Assembly (NCBI GenBank): GCA_003255065.1
Contig: QAOA01003433.1
Span: 173,477-237,476, forward strand
Length of the DNA stretch: 64,000 bases
Source of the DNA: Cercis canadensis
Lineage: Eukaryota; Streptophyta; Magnoliopsida; Fabales; Fabaceae
Reading direction: 5' to 3'
Shown: one piece after another, positions 21,936 to 32,626 of the stretch
How the letters are laid out: each line of letters begins with the position of its first letter
How positions within the stretch are numbered: the stretch's first letter is position 1
Notes under the pieces: generated by a model
The model's database searches: none
The model's input: only the letters and a program-made list of their open reading frames with translations
Told to the model about the DNA's origin: nothing
Translations under genes and position numbers: made by a program

Positions 21936-22835
21936 CTAGTGCATAAATCTCCCCTCACACTTGGCATCAACTGCCACTACAGGATCATCAACTACTCCAT
22001 CAACTACTTCAATAGCCTCTGTGATATAATCATTGCTCTCTAAAAATTCAGTAATCCCTAAGCAAACATAGCAAACAGAATCACTATCACAGTCACAACA
22101 AATTGAATCATCCAAGAACAGCAACTCAGGGGGTTCAAAGGGAAGACTATCATCAATCTCATCAACTAACTCATCAATAATATCAATGCAGTAAATAGAA
22201 TGGTCTTTCATGAGATATCTCATGGCATCAAGGATATTAAACTGCACTATACTATCATCAAACTCCATTGAAAGAGTTCCAGAATGGACATCTATCTTGG
22301 TTCTAGCAGTCTTGAGGAAAGGTCTCCCAAGGATGATTGGATTCTTGCTATTTGTTGATTCACCCTCCATGTCTAGGATGTAGAAGTCAGCAGGGAAAAA
22401 TAACTCATTAACCCGAACTAGTACATCCTCAATCAGGCTTGCAGGGTATGCATTGCTTCTGTTTGCTAGTTGGATCACCATTCCTGTTGGCTGCAAGGGT
22501 CCCAATCCAAGTGAATGAAAAACTGATTTGGGCATGACATTAATAGAAGCTCCAAGGTCCAACATAGCATCCTCAAACTTACAGTTTCCAATGACACAAG
22601 GTATGGTAAAAGTTCCAGGATCTTGGCACTTCTTAGGCATAGGTTGAATGAGGGCAGAAACATTCTGGCCCATACTGACCCGTTCATTGCCCTTTAACTT
22701 CCTCTTGTGAGTGCACAACTCCTTCAGGAACCTTGCATACTTTAGAATTTGCTTGATTGCCTCTAACAGTGGAATATTAATCTCAACTCTCCTAAATGTC
22801 TCCAGAAGTTCCCTCTCTTTATCTGCCTCATCCAA
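21936..22835 (-). CDS. Protease domain of the Athila-type element (299-codon open frame)
   Basis: The open frame starts MDEADKERELLE, continues gag-like sequence and then shows the aspartic protease: IPCVIGNCKFEDAMLDLGASINVMP with Asp-Leu-Gly instead of the commoner Asp-Ser/Thr-Gly. This is usual in Athila-type and related elements. IILGRPFLKTARTKIDV follows, and then an acidic tail. It lies between gag and RT as expected. The Met start is only the first in the open stretch; the true product would be a polyprotein. Confidence 0.75.
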   Translation of the reverse strand: MDEADKERELLETFRRVEINIPLLEAIKQILKYARFLKELCTHKRKLKGNERVSMGQNVSALIQPMPKKCQDPGTFTIPCVIGNCKFEDAMLDLGASINVMPKSVFHSLGLGPLQPTGMVIQLANRSNAYPASLIEDVLVRVNELFFPADFYILDMEGESTNSKNPIILGRPFLKTARTKIDVHSGTLSMEFDDSIVQFNILDAMRYLMKDHSIYCIDIIDELVDEIDDSLPFEPPELLFLDDSICCDCDSDSVCYVCLGITEFLESNDYITEAIEVVDGVVDDPVVAVDAKCEGRFMH

Positions 22836-22856
22836 CTTTTTGGATTGAAGGGCTCT

Positions 22857-24896
22857 CTATGAGAAAGGCAGAGGAACAAAATGAGTGTTCTTATGCTGCT
22901 GTGGCATCTCTGGAGTGCTAGATTTAGTACTACTAGGGTTAACAACAGGCTTATCTTGCACATTTGGTTTGCTCTGACCACTGCTGGAATGGTTGGCTGC
23001 AGGTGCAGGGGTAGGGTCAGGAATTTCCTTGTCACTCCTAAGGGTGATTGCATTCACATTCTTCCCAATTAGATTAGGAACTGTTTGAGAGGGAAGGTTA
23101 CCAGAACCTTGAGCTTGTAATTGACTAATGGATGAAGCTAATTGGCCAATTTGAGTCTCCAAATTCTGAATGGTAGCTCCAGTGCTCTGCTGGAATTAAA
23201 GGTTATGGGCTGCTAATTGTTTTATAAGCTCTTCTAGGTTAAGTGTAGATTGGTTAGAAGTGGAAGCTTGCTGGTTGGCAGGATGGAAAGGTTATCTGTT
23301 TTGAAAGCCTGGTGGTCTATTTTGGTATGACTGGTAAGGTTGAGGATTAGGTTGCTGTTGTGGTTGCATGTTATTGTCATATCTCAGGTTTGGATGGTAT
23401 CTCCAACCAGGGTTATATGTGGTAGAGAAAGGGTCATGTCTTGGTTGGTGAGGCTGGTAGTACTGAGATTGTTTAATACTGAGGCTTGTTGGGAAAAATA
23501 TTGGTTGCAGCTATTGTTTGGTTAGGGAAGGCAGAGATATCCTCTTGAAGGGTAGGACAAGCATCAGTGCAATGGGAAGAACAAGAACATATGCCACAAA
23601 CTCAGATTGGTTGCATTGGCTACACTGGTGGCATGGCTGGCTGTTGATGTTTTCCCATGGCTAATTGTCTCACCAATGAGGTTAACTCATCAAGCCTATG
23701 TTTCATCCTTTGTTGGTCAGCATGGTGCACATTAACCTCATTGACCCCTTTATTGGCAGAATGCATCCTAGTGCCAAACTGTTAGGGAAGGCAGAGATAT
23801 CCTCTTGAAGGGTAGGACAAGCATCAGTGCAATGGGAAGAACAAGAACATATGCCACAAACTCAGATTGGTTGCACTGGCTACACTGGTGGCATGGCTGG
23901 CTGTTGATGTTTTCCCATGGCTAATTGTCTCACCAATGAGGTTTACTCATCAAGCCTATGTTTCATCCTTTGTTGGTCAGCATGGTGCACATTAACCTCA
24001 TTGACCCCTTTATTGGCAGAATGCATCCTAGTGCCAAACTGTTGGGAATTGGCAGCCATATTAGAGATCAAATCCCTAGCTGCAGCAGGTGTCTTATCCA
24101 CCAATGCTCCTCAACTAGCAGAATTAATATTGCTCCTCTCCATAGGCATTAGACCTTCATAAAAATATTGAATTAAGAGTTGGTCACTAATCTGATGGTG
24201 GGGACAACTTGAGCACAACCTATTGAACGTTTCCCAGTATTCATGCAAGGTCTCTCCTGGAAGCTGCCTTATACCACAAATGTCCTTTCTAATTGTAGCA
24301 GTCCTAAAGGCAGGGTAAAACTTCTCCAAAAAGAGTCTCTTCATCCAATTTCAATTTGTCACTGAGCCTTGTGAGAGATAATAGAGCCAATCCTTTGCAG
24401 CATCCGCAAGGGAAAAAAGAAATGCCCTCAATTTAATGTCCTCCTCAGAAACTCCTTGTAGCTTCATTGTTGAACAAACCACATGAAATTCCTTCAAGTG
24501 CTTATAGGGATCCTTACCTGCAAGACCATGAAATCTAGGCAACAAGTGTATCAATCCGGACTTGAGTTCAAAAGAAGCATCTAACTCAGGGTATTGGATG
24601 CCTAAAGGTTGGTATGTCACATCTGGGGCAGTAAGCTCTTTAAGAGTCCTAAGTCTAACATGCATATCATTATGTCCAGCCCTATTGGCAGCATCATTAA
24701 CAATATGATCCACATTATCATCTATGTTATGGTCAACCATGTTGTTAATAGAATTATGAACAATAGGATTAACAATAACATGATTAAGAATAGGATCAAC
24801 AACTACTCTTCTCCTAGCTTGTCTATGCTGGCTATGAAATGTTTTATCAATCTCACAATCAATATCACATAAATTATTGCAAGAAGACCGAGTCAT
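22857..24896 (-). pseudogene. gag of the Athila-type element, with internal duplication
   Basis: The start at 24896 opens a 181-codon frame with the gag core (ELKSGLIHLLPRFHGLAGKDPYKHLKEF), continued in 24344-24111 (LPGETLHEYWETFNRL). A CX2CX4HX4C zinc knuckle (CGICSCSSHCTDAC) follows and appears twice because of the tandem duplication 23521-24040. The C-terminal METQIGQLASSISQLQ coiled-coil segment is at 23162. Frameshifts near 24347, in the duplication and at about 23200 break it. The 260-bp duplication is not a multiple of three, so it alone disrupts the frame. Confidence 0.78.
23521..24040. repeat. 260-bp perfect-register tandem duplication in gag
   Basis: Bases 23521-23780 and 23781-24040 are almost identical (differences such as gcattggc/gcactggc and gttaactc/gtttactc). 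Both contain the zinc knuckle. No N lies here. Confidence 0.9.
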
Positions 24897-25921
24897 ACAT
24901 CATGCACACAAGGTTGGCAGAATGCCAAAACACACTAAAACAGGAACACAACAAAGAAACACAGAAATAGGGACAGAAAATGGCTAAAACAGAAGATAAT
25001 TGACAGAAAGTAATCAGCAGAAATTAATTGACAGAAAGTAATCAACATAAAGTAAACGACATAAAGTAATTAACAGAAAGTAATCAGCAGAAAGTAAACA
25101 ACATAAAGTAATTAACAGAAGGTAAATGACAAAAAGTAAATGACATAAAGTAAATAACAAAAAGTAATCGACAAAAAGTAAATGACATAAAGTAAATGAC
25201 AGAAAGTAATCGACAGAAATTAAATGACAGAAATTAAACGACAGAAAGTAATTAACAGAAATTAATCGATAAAAATTAAATGAAAAAAAATAAATGACAT
25301 AAAGTAAATGACAAAAAGTAAATATGATAAAGTAAATGACAGAAAGTAATCCGAATTTAACAAAGCAATCAATTCAAGGAATCAACTAATTCAAGCCAAA
25401 ATAAAGGAAAAACAATAGGAAAATGGAACCAAATCACCAAAATTCATACAGGGGACTTGAATTGCACTAAAATACACTAAAACAGAATTAACACACACAG
25501 GGTGACAGAATTGCACTAAAATGGAAACACACAAAATGTACTAAACAAAGACAAAAAAAGAGCAAAATAACACTAGTTGAACCATCTAAACATTTTTTAA
25601 AATTTTTCTACCACCAGAGGGTGAAATCTGAGACTAAATAGAATTCAAAAATCAAATAAAAATTTTTTAAAAAATGTAAAAGTGGTCAAAACAGTGAAAT
25701 TTGGCTTAAAAACGCAGACATCACAGTAACAAGCTGTGACTATTGATTGTTGGCCCCTTTTCCTTCAACTAACTAAGATTCAGGTCAATCAGAGCAAAAT
25801 ATTTTGGCCGGAACAGTACACGCGAAAATTAGTGAATCAAGCCAAAATGCAAGGAAAACAAGGGAGAAATGGGAGCAAATGACTAGAATTCACACAATGA
25901 ACTTAAAATCATCAACTAACA
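24897..25921 (-). other. Athila-type 5' untranslated region remnant
   Basis: About 1 kb upstream of gag. It holds a degenerate minisatellite (24990-25345) and two similar stretches (about 25375-25465 and 25825-25910). No PBS (tRNA-Asp type is usual in Athila) and no LTR end can be seen before pararetrovirus sequence resumes. Confidence 0.55.
24990..25345. repeat. Minisatellite of ~14-bp units
   Basis: About 25 imperfect copies of units such as AGTAAATGACATAA and AGTAATCGACAGAA. They lie ahead of gag in the retrotransposon's untranslated region. Confidence 0.85.
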
Positions 25922-25944
25922 TTAAGAGACGATCCTGCCCCGAA

Positions 25945-25956
25945 TGGTATCAGAGT
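25945..25956 (+). other. Primer-binding site of E3 (tRNA-iMet type)
   Basis: TGGTATCAGAGT follows cctgccccgaa, the same bases that end E4 at its junction with E3. Confidence 0.85.
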
Positions 25957-26089
25957 CTGTGCCGCCTCTTTTTGTGGTAGGGGTAATGGGTGTGTCTGTG
26001 TCTGTGTCCTTCTAGGTGTGTGCTCCTCGTCTTAGCTGTGTTAATTTTCATTAAAAACTTTCTTCAAAAGATAAACATGAACACTCTAC

Positions 26090-26284
26090 ATGGCTAGGTG
26101 GCAGTCATACCGAGTCAGTAGATATCATGGTTATGGTTTGATGGAAGATCAAGCTTTAATTAGATATTATAGAAGTCTCCTTCTCAACAAAGAATTTCTT
26201 CAAACAGCAGATCCTTACTACGTTTGGGTGTGTAGATATCAAGTCACTTTAAGATCAAAAAGAATTGCATATCTAGCTGTCTGA
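26090..26284 (+). CDS. Small ORF A of E3 (64 aa), unknown function
   Basis: Same length, start context and end (RIAYLAV) as ORF A of E1. Differences include MARWQSYRVSRYHGYGLMEDQ at the start. The conserved length with scattered replacements suggests it was under selection before endogenisation. No known family was recognised. Confidence 0.6.
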   Translation: MARWQSYRVSRYHGYGLMEDQALIRYYRSLLLNKEFLQTADPYYVWVCRYQVTLRSKRIAYLAV

Positions 26285-26289
26285 GTCAG

Positions 26290-26460
26290 ATGGTAGGATA
26301 TTATGGTCCTTCAATAGAAAAGTTAAAACTCTCTTATTGGCTTTATAACAATAGAGTTAATTACCTCAAAAAGGAACGTCCTTTGGAAATTGAAGAAATT
26401 CAAACTTATCAACAATTTTCTCAATATTATTTCAAGAGACTTGTCTATCTTGCTGTCTAG
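26290..26460 (+). CDS. Small ORF B of E3 (56 aa), unknown function
   Basis: Begins MVGYYGPSIEKLK and ends YYFKRLVYLAV, exactly 56 codons as in E1 though many residues differ. It starts five bases after the TGA of ORF A. Its LVYLAV ending is very close to the IAYLAV ending of ORF A, which supports common origin of the two ORFs. Confidence 0.6.
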   Translation: MVGYYGPSIEKLKLSYWLYNNRVNYLKKERPLEIEEIQTYQQFSQYYFKRLVYLAV

Positions 26461-26578
26461 TTATTGTTCAAGATATTTGTCTTAGAAGTTCATTAAGGTA
26501 CACATAGATCTCTAAAGTCCAAGACTTTGTAAGATTTTAAGACTCTAATTTTCTAGATTAAGATATTTTCTTGACTTA

Positions 26579-26680
26579 GCGTTGGTAAGCTGGTAACCAT
26601 GTTCCCGGTTGTAAGTCCCAGGGGAGGCAGTAAAACCGTTGGTAAGCAGGGTGTTCCCGGTAAGTTCAAGGAAAACACTT
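26579..26680 (+). promoter_or_regulatory. GTTGGTAAG island of E3
   Basis: Two half-repeats with GTTGGTAAGC, TGTTCCCGGT and GTAAGT. In E3 the island is open in the coat-protein frame from the ATG at 26599, so it may be coding here. The ATG at 26716 aligns with the better conserved start seen in E1, E2 and E4. Confidence 0.4.
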
Positions 26681-29099
26681 GGTCGTTAGAGTTAAGATTG
26701 ATCATAAAGTCAAGGATGGATCGAGAGTATATGTCTAGTGAAGATGAACCTTTTGACTCAGATACAGAGGAACATGGCTATTCAATAGATGTTCAAGATG
26801 ATGAAATTTCAGTTGATCAAGATGATGAAATTTCGGATGAAGAAGAATTAGAATTAGATTCTAGTTTTGAATCATCAACTCATTACAGTCCTAGCAAAAG
26901 ATCATTAAAATCCTCTTCAAAAAGTTTATCAGGAATTAACTTTACAATAATTAGTTCAAAGCCTTTTACTCAAAATTCTCCTCATATATCTTTTCCCAGG
27001 TCATTAAAAGAGTTTCAAATAGATAAAGAATATCTTAGGAAAGAATTCATGAAAGCCTCAAACAAAGGAAAAAGACGTTGGTATTTCAAAAGATTCAATA
27101 ATCAAGCAAAAGAAATATTCAAAGAAATTTATTATCATGAGTTAAATATCATGAACTACAACATGCCTTTCTTCGAATGGTTCGAAGAGTATGCTGAAGT
27201 AAATGATATTCGCTATCCTTTTGCTAAGGTGGATCATACAGTTTATCCTTATAAACCAATCAAGAAGATCAAGAAAAGTACTAGGATAAGTCAGAAAACT
27301 TCATCAGAGACACTAGTTACTGTTGTCCATCCTCCTTTAGAGAAAATTACTGTTGAAAATATTCATCAAGAAGAAGTAATTGCTTCACCTCTCATAAAAA
27401 CTCATGATCCTGACAAAGGTAGTCATTCATTAAAATATCCAAATATAGATCAAATGACTAGAGTAGAGAATACACTATCTTCTCTTCCCTCATCAAATAA
27501 TTCATTAGATCTCCCTCCATTAAGTCGTCTTTTAGGTCCTCTTTCATTAGGTCCTTCTTCATCAAAGTCTCCTTCTTCTCCTTCAATATCTTTCAATAAA
27601 TCAGAAATTCAACAACCTATTTATAGGATGCCAAACTTTTCAAAAATGAAAGACATTAGGTTTGGAAATGAAGATGCTTTAAACCTAATAGTCGATAAAC
27701 TCAATAAGTTAGAAAAGAAACAGTCAATCAATATGATCAACCAAGAAGAAGAAGAATTGGCTGTCAATAAATGTTTTAAAACAGAATTTGAGATTAGGTC
27801 GAAAAACTTATCAAACTAGAAATTATTATCCTAGACCTACTCTTTCAGATATTCAATTTGAGGAAAGAAGTCAATATGTCCATAGTAGTTATAATGGAAC
27901 TAGTATCTATGAGTGGAATATTGATGGTATGAGCAAACATGAGATATTAAATCATACTAATGAAATCCTCATGGCGGTAAATGCTTTTAGAATCAAAATT
28001 CCTTCAGCAGATTTAAGGAATATCCTTAAAATTATCATTAGTGGTTTCACTGGTCAACTCAAAGGTTGGTGGGATAATTATCTCACTGAAGATCAAATAT
28101 TAGAAATAGAAACTTCAATAGATCCTGAAACTAATAGTTCAACATGCATAGAACTTTTGATCTATGCCATCATTAAACACTTCATAGGTGAACCTCAAAG
28201 CTTTCAAGATAAGTCATTAGAAATCTTAACCAACTTAAGATGTAGAAAACTCTCAGACTTAAGATGGTATAAAGATGTCTTTTTCTCAAAAGTGGTCTTA
28301 AGAAGTGATTGCAATTTAGCTTATTGGAAAGAGAAGTTTATCTGTGGTCTTCCTAAGCTATTTGCAGAAAAAGTCAAAGAAAGGTTGAGAAACTATGGAA
28401 CTCAACAAGGTTTATCATTAACTCAAATCTATGAATCTTCATTATATAGTCAGTTAGTTAGTGCTGTCAATCAAGAGATCATGNAGAAGTGATTGCAATT
28501 TAGCTTATTGGAAAGAGAAGTTTATCTGTGGTCTTCCTAAGCTATTTGCAGAAAAAGTCAAAGAAAGGTTGAGAAACTATGGAACTCAACAAGGTTTATC
28601 ATTAACTCAAATCTATGAATCTTCATTATATGGTCAGTTAGTTAGTGCTGTCAATCAAGAAATCATGGTTGAGTGTAATGATGTTAAATTCAAAAACAAA
28701 ATTCAAAAAGATAGTCATAAAAGGAAGAATGAACTAGAAAATATTTGTAATCAAATGGGATTTGATACAAATTTAGTTCCTCCTTCATCTAGAGATAAGA
28801 AAAAGCAAAAGTCTTTCAGGAAAGATTTTAGTCATAATAAGTTCAATAAAAGAAGAACAAATCATGATAGAAATGAATCAAAACCTTTTAAAGAATCTTC
28901 AAAGAAGAGTTCAAAGTCTAGAAAGTCATTCAAAAATCCTGTCTGTTATAGATGTGGTCAAGTAGGACATTACAAGAGTAATTGTCCGATGAGAACTAAG
29001 ATCAATTCATTATATATTAGTGATTCATTAAAGAAAGAATTAAGTAAGTTGTTCATTAACAATATTTCAGAATCAGAAAATGAATCTGAAAAAGAATAA
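26599..29099 (+). pseudogene. E3 coat-protein polyprotein region, two breaks plus assembly duplication
   Basis: Open from 26599 (or 26716) to 27819: acidic region (VDQDDEISDEEELELD), MPFFEWFEEY, Ser/Pro linker, KDIRFGNEDALNL. A small insertion near 27770 shifts the frame. It continues at 27788-28492 with FEERSQYVH and the coat-protein signature LKGWWDNYLTEDQ. At 28484 an N separates two copies of the same ~190 bases, so the second piece 28461-29099 repeats part of the core. It then gives a basic region and a CCHC zinc knuckle (28943-28985, CYRCGQVGHYKSNCP). TAA at 29097 interrupts the acidic tail. No movement protein lies at the N-terminus. Confidence 0.78.
28294..28674. repeat. 190-bp direct duplication around N at 28484 (probable assembly artefact)
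   Basis: The stretch agaagtgattgcaatttagc to caagagatcatg is present on both sides of the N, with two mismatches. E1, E2 and E4 have one copy. Confidence 0.75.
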
Positions 29100-29436
29100 T
29101 CAGAAAGGAATTCTGAAAATCAAATAGAAAACATTTTTCAAATTCAAGAAGAATCATCTGCTTCAGAATCTTCTGAAACTGAAAAAGATGAACCTTGTAT
29201 TCAAAATTGCAAGGATCCAGATTGCAATGGAACTTGCAAATCAAAGTCAATAAATGTTATTTTATCAGAAGCTAGTTTCCTCATAGATGTCATAGAAAAG
29301 ATAGAAGATGATGAAATCAAAAGGCAATATCTTTTGAAATTAAAAGATATCATAGATAAAGAGAAGCCTAGCTTTCCTGACATCAAACCAATCAGCCTTA
29401 GTGCTATTCTGTAAAAAATGAATTCAAAACAACAAG

Positions 29437-30228
29437 TTGTTACTGTCAAAGATCTTCAAAATGAAATCAAAGAAGTCAAAGAAGAAAATTAAGCAATTAA
29501 AGCAAGACCAGAGTCGAATAGAATTAGATTTGCTTAATTTGTCATTAAAGAATCATATCAGTAGTCAAGAGTCTAGTCAAAAGAATGAAGATGAAGATGA
29601 AAATATTGATCCATCTTCAGATTCTTATGAAACTTATCTCAATATCATCAATAGGATTCAAATTCAAAAATGGTATTGTAAAATATCATTAATCATTAAT
29701 GAAGAATATCATAAGAGTTTCATTGCCCTGATAGACTCAGGTGCAGACATAAATTGCATTCAAGAAGGTTTAATTCCTACTAAGTACTATGAAAAGACTT
29801 TAAAGTCTTTAACTAGTGCTAATGGTTCAAAACTACATATAGATTTCAAAATAACCAAGGCTCAAATTTACAATAAAGGTATTTGTTTCAAAAATACTTT
29901 TATTCTAGTCAAAAACATTTCAACACCTGTTATCTTAGGAACTCCTTTCCTAACTCAAATTTATCCTTTTCATGTAACATCTCAGGGAGTACATACTCTT
30001 CAAAGAGGTAAAGAAATCATATTTGAATTTCTCACCCCTATGAAAGACAAAGATGTTGATGAAATTCAAAATAGTTCAATATCTGTTATCAACATGATAA
30101 TCAAAAATCAAGAAGTTCATTACACGTCTCTCAATAAAGTTTTTCAAAAGATTAGGTTTCAAATACCTAACAATTTATTTAATTGTTTCCATAATATATT
30201 TAAATTTGTTCCTTCACCTTATAGGATA
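29437..30228 (+). pseudogene. E3 protease and RT-remnant segment
   Basis: Within a 442-codon frame that starts at 29437. Protease: KISLIINEEYHKSFIALIDSGADINC with the catalytic Asp-Ser-Gly at 29734-29742, then VILGTPFLTQIYPFHVTSQG. Directly after, the sequence VHYTSLNKVFQKIRFQIPNN is a worn remnant of the RT segment between IN(Y)KSLN and motif A of E1. The RT stops there and the frame passes without break into ORF Y. So this protease is joined to ORF Y in one reading frame, not to RT. Upstream, a frameshift near 29488 and the stop at 29099 separate it from the coat protein. Confidence 0.7.
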
Positions 30229-31808
30229 TTACTGTTTATACTAATCAGATTAGTTTTGCAGATGGATCCCCATGCATTGATGTATTTTGTTGACAAAGTT
30301 TTACCTGTCTGGCCTAAAGAATCTAATCTTCATTACAGAGGTAATTTAGAGGGATTAGATAATAGTGAAATAGTAATATTAGATGCTATTTGGAATATTA
30401 GTGACTTTAATAATAAGTCATTAGTCTTGCAAGTAGAAGCAGACTATTTTCGTTTTTCTCATCATAAATTTCATCACAAAACTTGTCGTACTTGTGGAAC
30501 AAATGAATATTTTCTCAATGATATTACTGCCAATAATCTTGAGCTGATCAAAGAGAATGAACTTCTCAAAAGGCAAGTTGAAGCCCTGTCAGCCCAACTG
30601 GCTCATAGTGGAATATCATCATCATACCTATTGGATGAAAGTAGATTCAAAGAACTTGATGCTTTAGAGGATATAACTTTAGCCCCACTGGCTAAAACAA
30701 AATGTGAGACAAGTAAGAGTGCTATCTTAGCCCACTGGCTAAAGATAAGGATAAAAGTGATATGAGAGAGAGCGTCAGAACTTTAGCCCCACTGGCTAAA
30801 AGAAAAGAAAAGATTCTAACTTTAACCCCACTGGTTAAAGCAAAAGTAGAAAGAGAAACGAATAAATCAAGAGCTTTCTTCTTCTCCCACAGTTTTCTCA
30901 ATCAGTTACCAGATGCTGATTGTAGAGAATTTGTTCATCAAACTCTTCAAGAGACTGAGCTCAACAGGCAAGAGTTTATTCAAAAGGCTTTAATTGAATT
31001 TGCCTGTAATTACAAACTCATTCCAGGTATGACTTGGACATGGGAATGTTATCATGGTCTCAAAAACCTTGAATGTCTCAAAACAGACCCTTTGTGTACA
31101 GAAATCCCCCTTTCCATGCCTGATTGTAAATATCACCTTACCTATAGCATATGTAGAGCCTCATTAGATCTCTCCCAATATCTTCCTGTCACAATCTATT
31201 TCAACAAAAAACCAATAGTTTTAACTCCTCAAAAGCTTTTAGATTATGGATATCTTGCCAATATTCTCATTACCAACCATGATCAATCAAAAGGATTTGG
31301 ACGAAAACTGTCTCATTGTATTATACATGTCTTTGATAAGTTTCCTCCAAAAAGATATGTCGAGCTACTCATTCAAAGTAAAGCCCCAGAATGGATCAAA
31401 GGGATTTGTTATCCTGCTCAACACAAAATTCTTCTCAAAAAACATCTAGTCAAACCTTACCTTCTCTCCTCTGAGTATCCTTGGCCCTGTCATAGTCTTT
31501 CCTTACGAAAGCAAATTAGACATTTGAGAGCTAGTACTATTGCAAAAGAATTTTCCATTAAATATCAAACCCTTGTTGCAGAGGATTTTAATCAAAAAAT
31601 ATATTCAGATTTAGCCATTCCCGAAGTTCCTTTCAAAATCCGGACTGATTTTCAACAGTTAGCTGATCATTATTCTCAAAAGAATCATGCCGAAGATTTA
31701 GAGGCATTTCATCTTTTCTATCAAGATGCAGAGGCAGATGACAGATTTGATTATTGGAATACTGCTTTTGATGAAGAATACCAAGATATCATCACAATGG
31801 AATCGTGA
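30229..31808 (+). pseudogene. E3 ORF Y, one frameshift
   Basis: Near-identical to the 589-codon E4 version. Open through the LHYRGNLEGLD segment, the CRTCG pair, the ENELLKRQVEALSAQLAHS coiled coil and the first APLAK unit. One C is missing in a run of four at about 30731 (ttagcccactgg; E4 ttagccccactgg), which ends the frame at 30765. The rest is open from 30762 to 31808 with the remaining units and the whole C-terminal domain (FFFSHSFLNQLPDADCREF to the end TMES). One base is therefore all that separates it from a continuous frame; whether it was ever made from this copy is unknown. Confidence 0.7.
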
Positions 31809-32626
31809 CACAGTCACCCAAAGACTGCCGTCCATGTGCAGTGATTCCAAACAGCTGTAGCCATGTGCAGTGTTACTAAAAGGCTGTAGAGTTCACATGC
31901 AAACTTATCATCATATTCAACAGGTCAACAAAGTTTATGAAGACTCCCCATCATGCCAAGTATCCAAACATGTGTCAACAAGAGAAGAAAAGAATGCTTC
32001 CCCACTTTACAAGTGTCATCACAAGAAGACATCATGAAAAGCTTCATCACACCTCATACAACAAGACAAGAATGGACTTCAAACCATTTGGAATCCATCC
32101 TTCTCTCAAGAGTCTATAAATAGACACCTTCATCACAAGAAGAAAAAATGTAAATATTTGGTAGAAAATAACCCTTAGCTTAGCCAAGTCTAGCTAACCT
32201 TTCTAACTTTCTCCTTTCATCAAAGTTTCACTAAGTCATTAGCTTTCTTCAAAGCCCTTCATCAAAGCCCTTGTGCTCTCCTTAAAGTTTGTAACTTTTT
32301 CAAAGTGTATTTCAAGAAGTTTCAAAGTTGTAAGTATTATTTTGTTCAATATTAAGTTTTATTTCATTACTTTTCATTAAGCATTCATTATCCTTCTCCT
32401 ATGCTTTCAAGTGTGGACTACCGCCGGATTAGCTCCCTTTCATAAGCATTTCTTCTTCCTACTGCTTTCCAGTGCGGACTACCGCCGGATTAGCATCCCT
32501 TTTAATTTTCGAAGTTACTGTTCATTACTGTTCACGTTACTATTCACGTCACTGTTCATAAGTTACTATTCACTCCGAATCTCCTACTCCTTCTTCATTT
32601 TTTAATTCATTTTTGCACACACTTTC
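31809..32626 (+). promoter_or_regulatory. E3 promoter and leader block
   Basis: Starts with two copies of CATGTGCAGTG...GCTGTAG (about 31833 and 31862). The TATA box follows at 32115-32123, then leader repeats with AGTGCGGACTACCGCCGGATTAGC at about 32471, and four to five CTGTTCA/CTATTCA repeats (32516-32575). It breaks off at about 32626 at the E4 junction, without reaching a PBS. Confidence 0.75.
32115..32123 (+). promoter_or_regulatory. TATA box of the E3 promoter
   Basis: TATAAATAG in the conserved context (aatccatccttctctcaagagtc upstream). Confidence 0.75.

Larger units (their letters stand above)
15939..25921 (-). mobile_element. Athila-type Ty3/gypsy retrotransposon, one LTR kept
   Basis: Minus-strand order is gag, protease, RT-RNase H, integrase, long 3' untranslated region, 3' LTR, which is the Ty3/gypsy order. 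The protein motifs and integrase C-terminal GPF motif fit the Athila clade. No env-like gene is seen. The left edge is a clean LTR end in the E2 leader. The right edge has no LTR or PBS and passes into E3 leader sequence at about 25921 (aagagacgatcc). The 5' LTR and part of the array's leader have therefore been lost together. Alternatively, E3 was joined to an already truncated element. Confidence 0.85.
25922..32626 (+). mobile_element. E3: endogenous pararetrovirus copy lacking both movement protein and RT
   Basis: Order: last bases of leader, PBS, leader, small ORFs A and B (both intact), acidic N-terminus with no movement protein, coat protein, zinc knuckle, protease, ORF Y, promoter, leader. 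The 5' end is of the E1 type and the 3' end of the E2/E4 type, so it looks like a recombinant. It ends at about 32626 in mid-leader against the inverted E4. It carries fewer stops than E1 and E2, so it is probably younger. N and a duplicated 190 bp at 28484 are probable assembly errors inside the coat protein. Confidence 0.85.

Noticed and set aside
24609..24872. Plus-strand frame in the gag region
   Set aside because: Shadow of the minus-strand gag; the product is Asn/Ile/Met repeats from the reverse reading.
25945..25956. tRNA gene at the TGGTATCAGAG strings
   Set aside because: Only the primer-binding complement is present; there is no cloverleaf around it.
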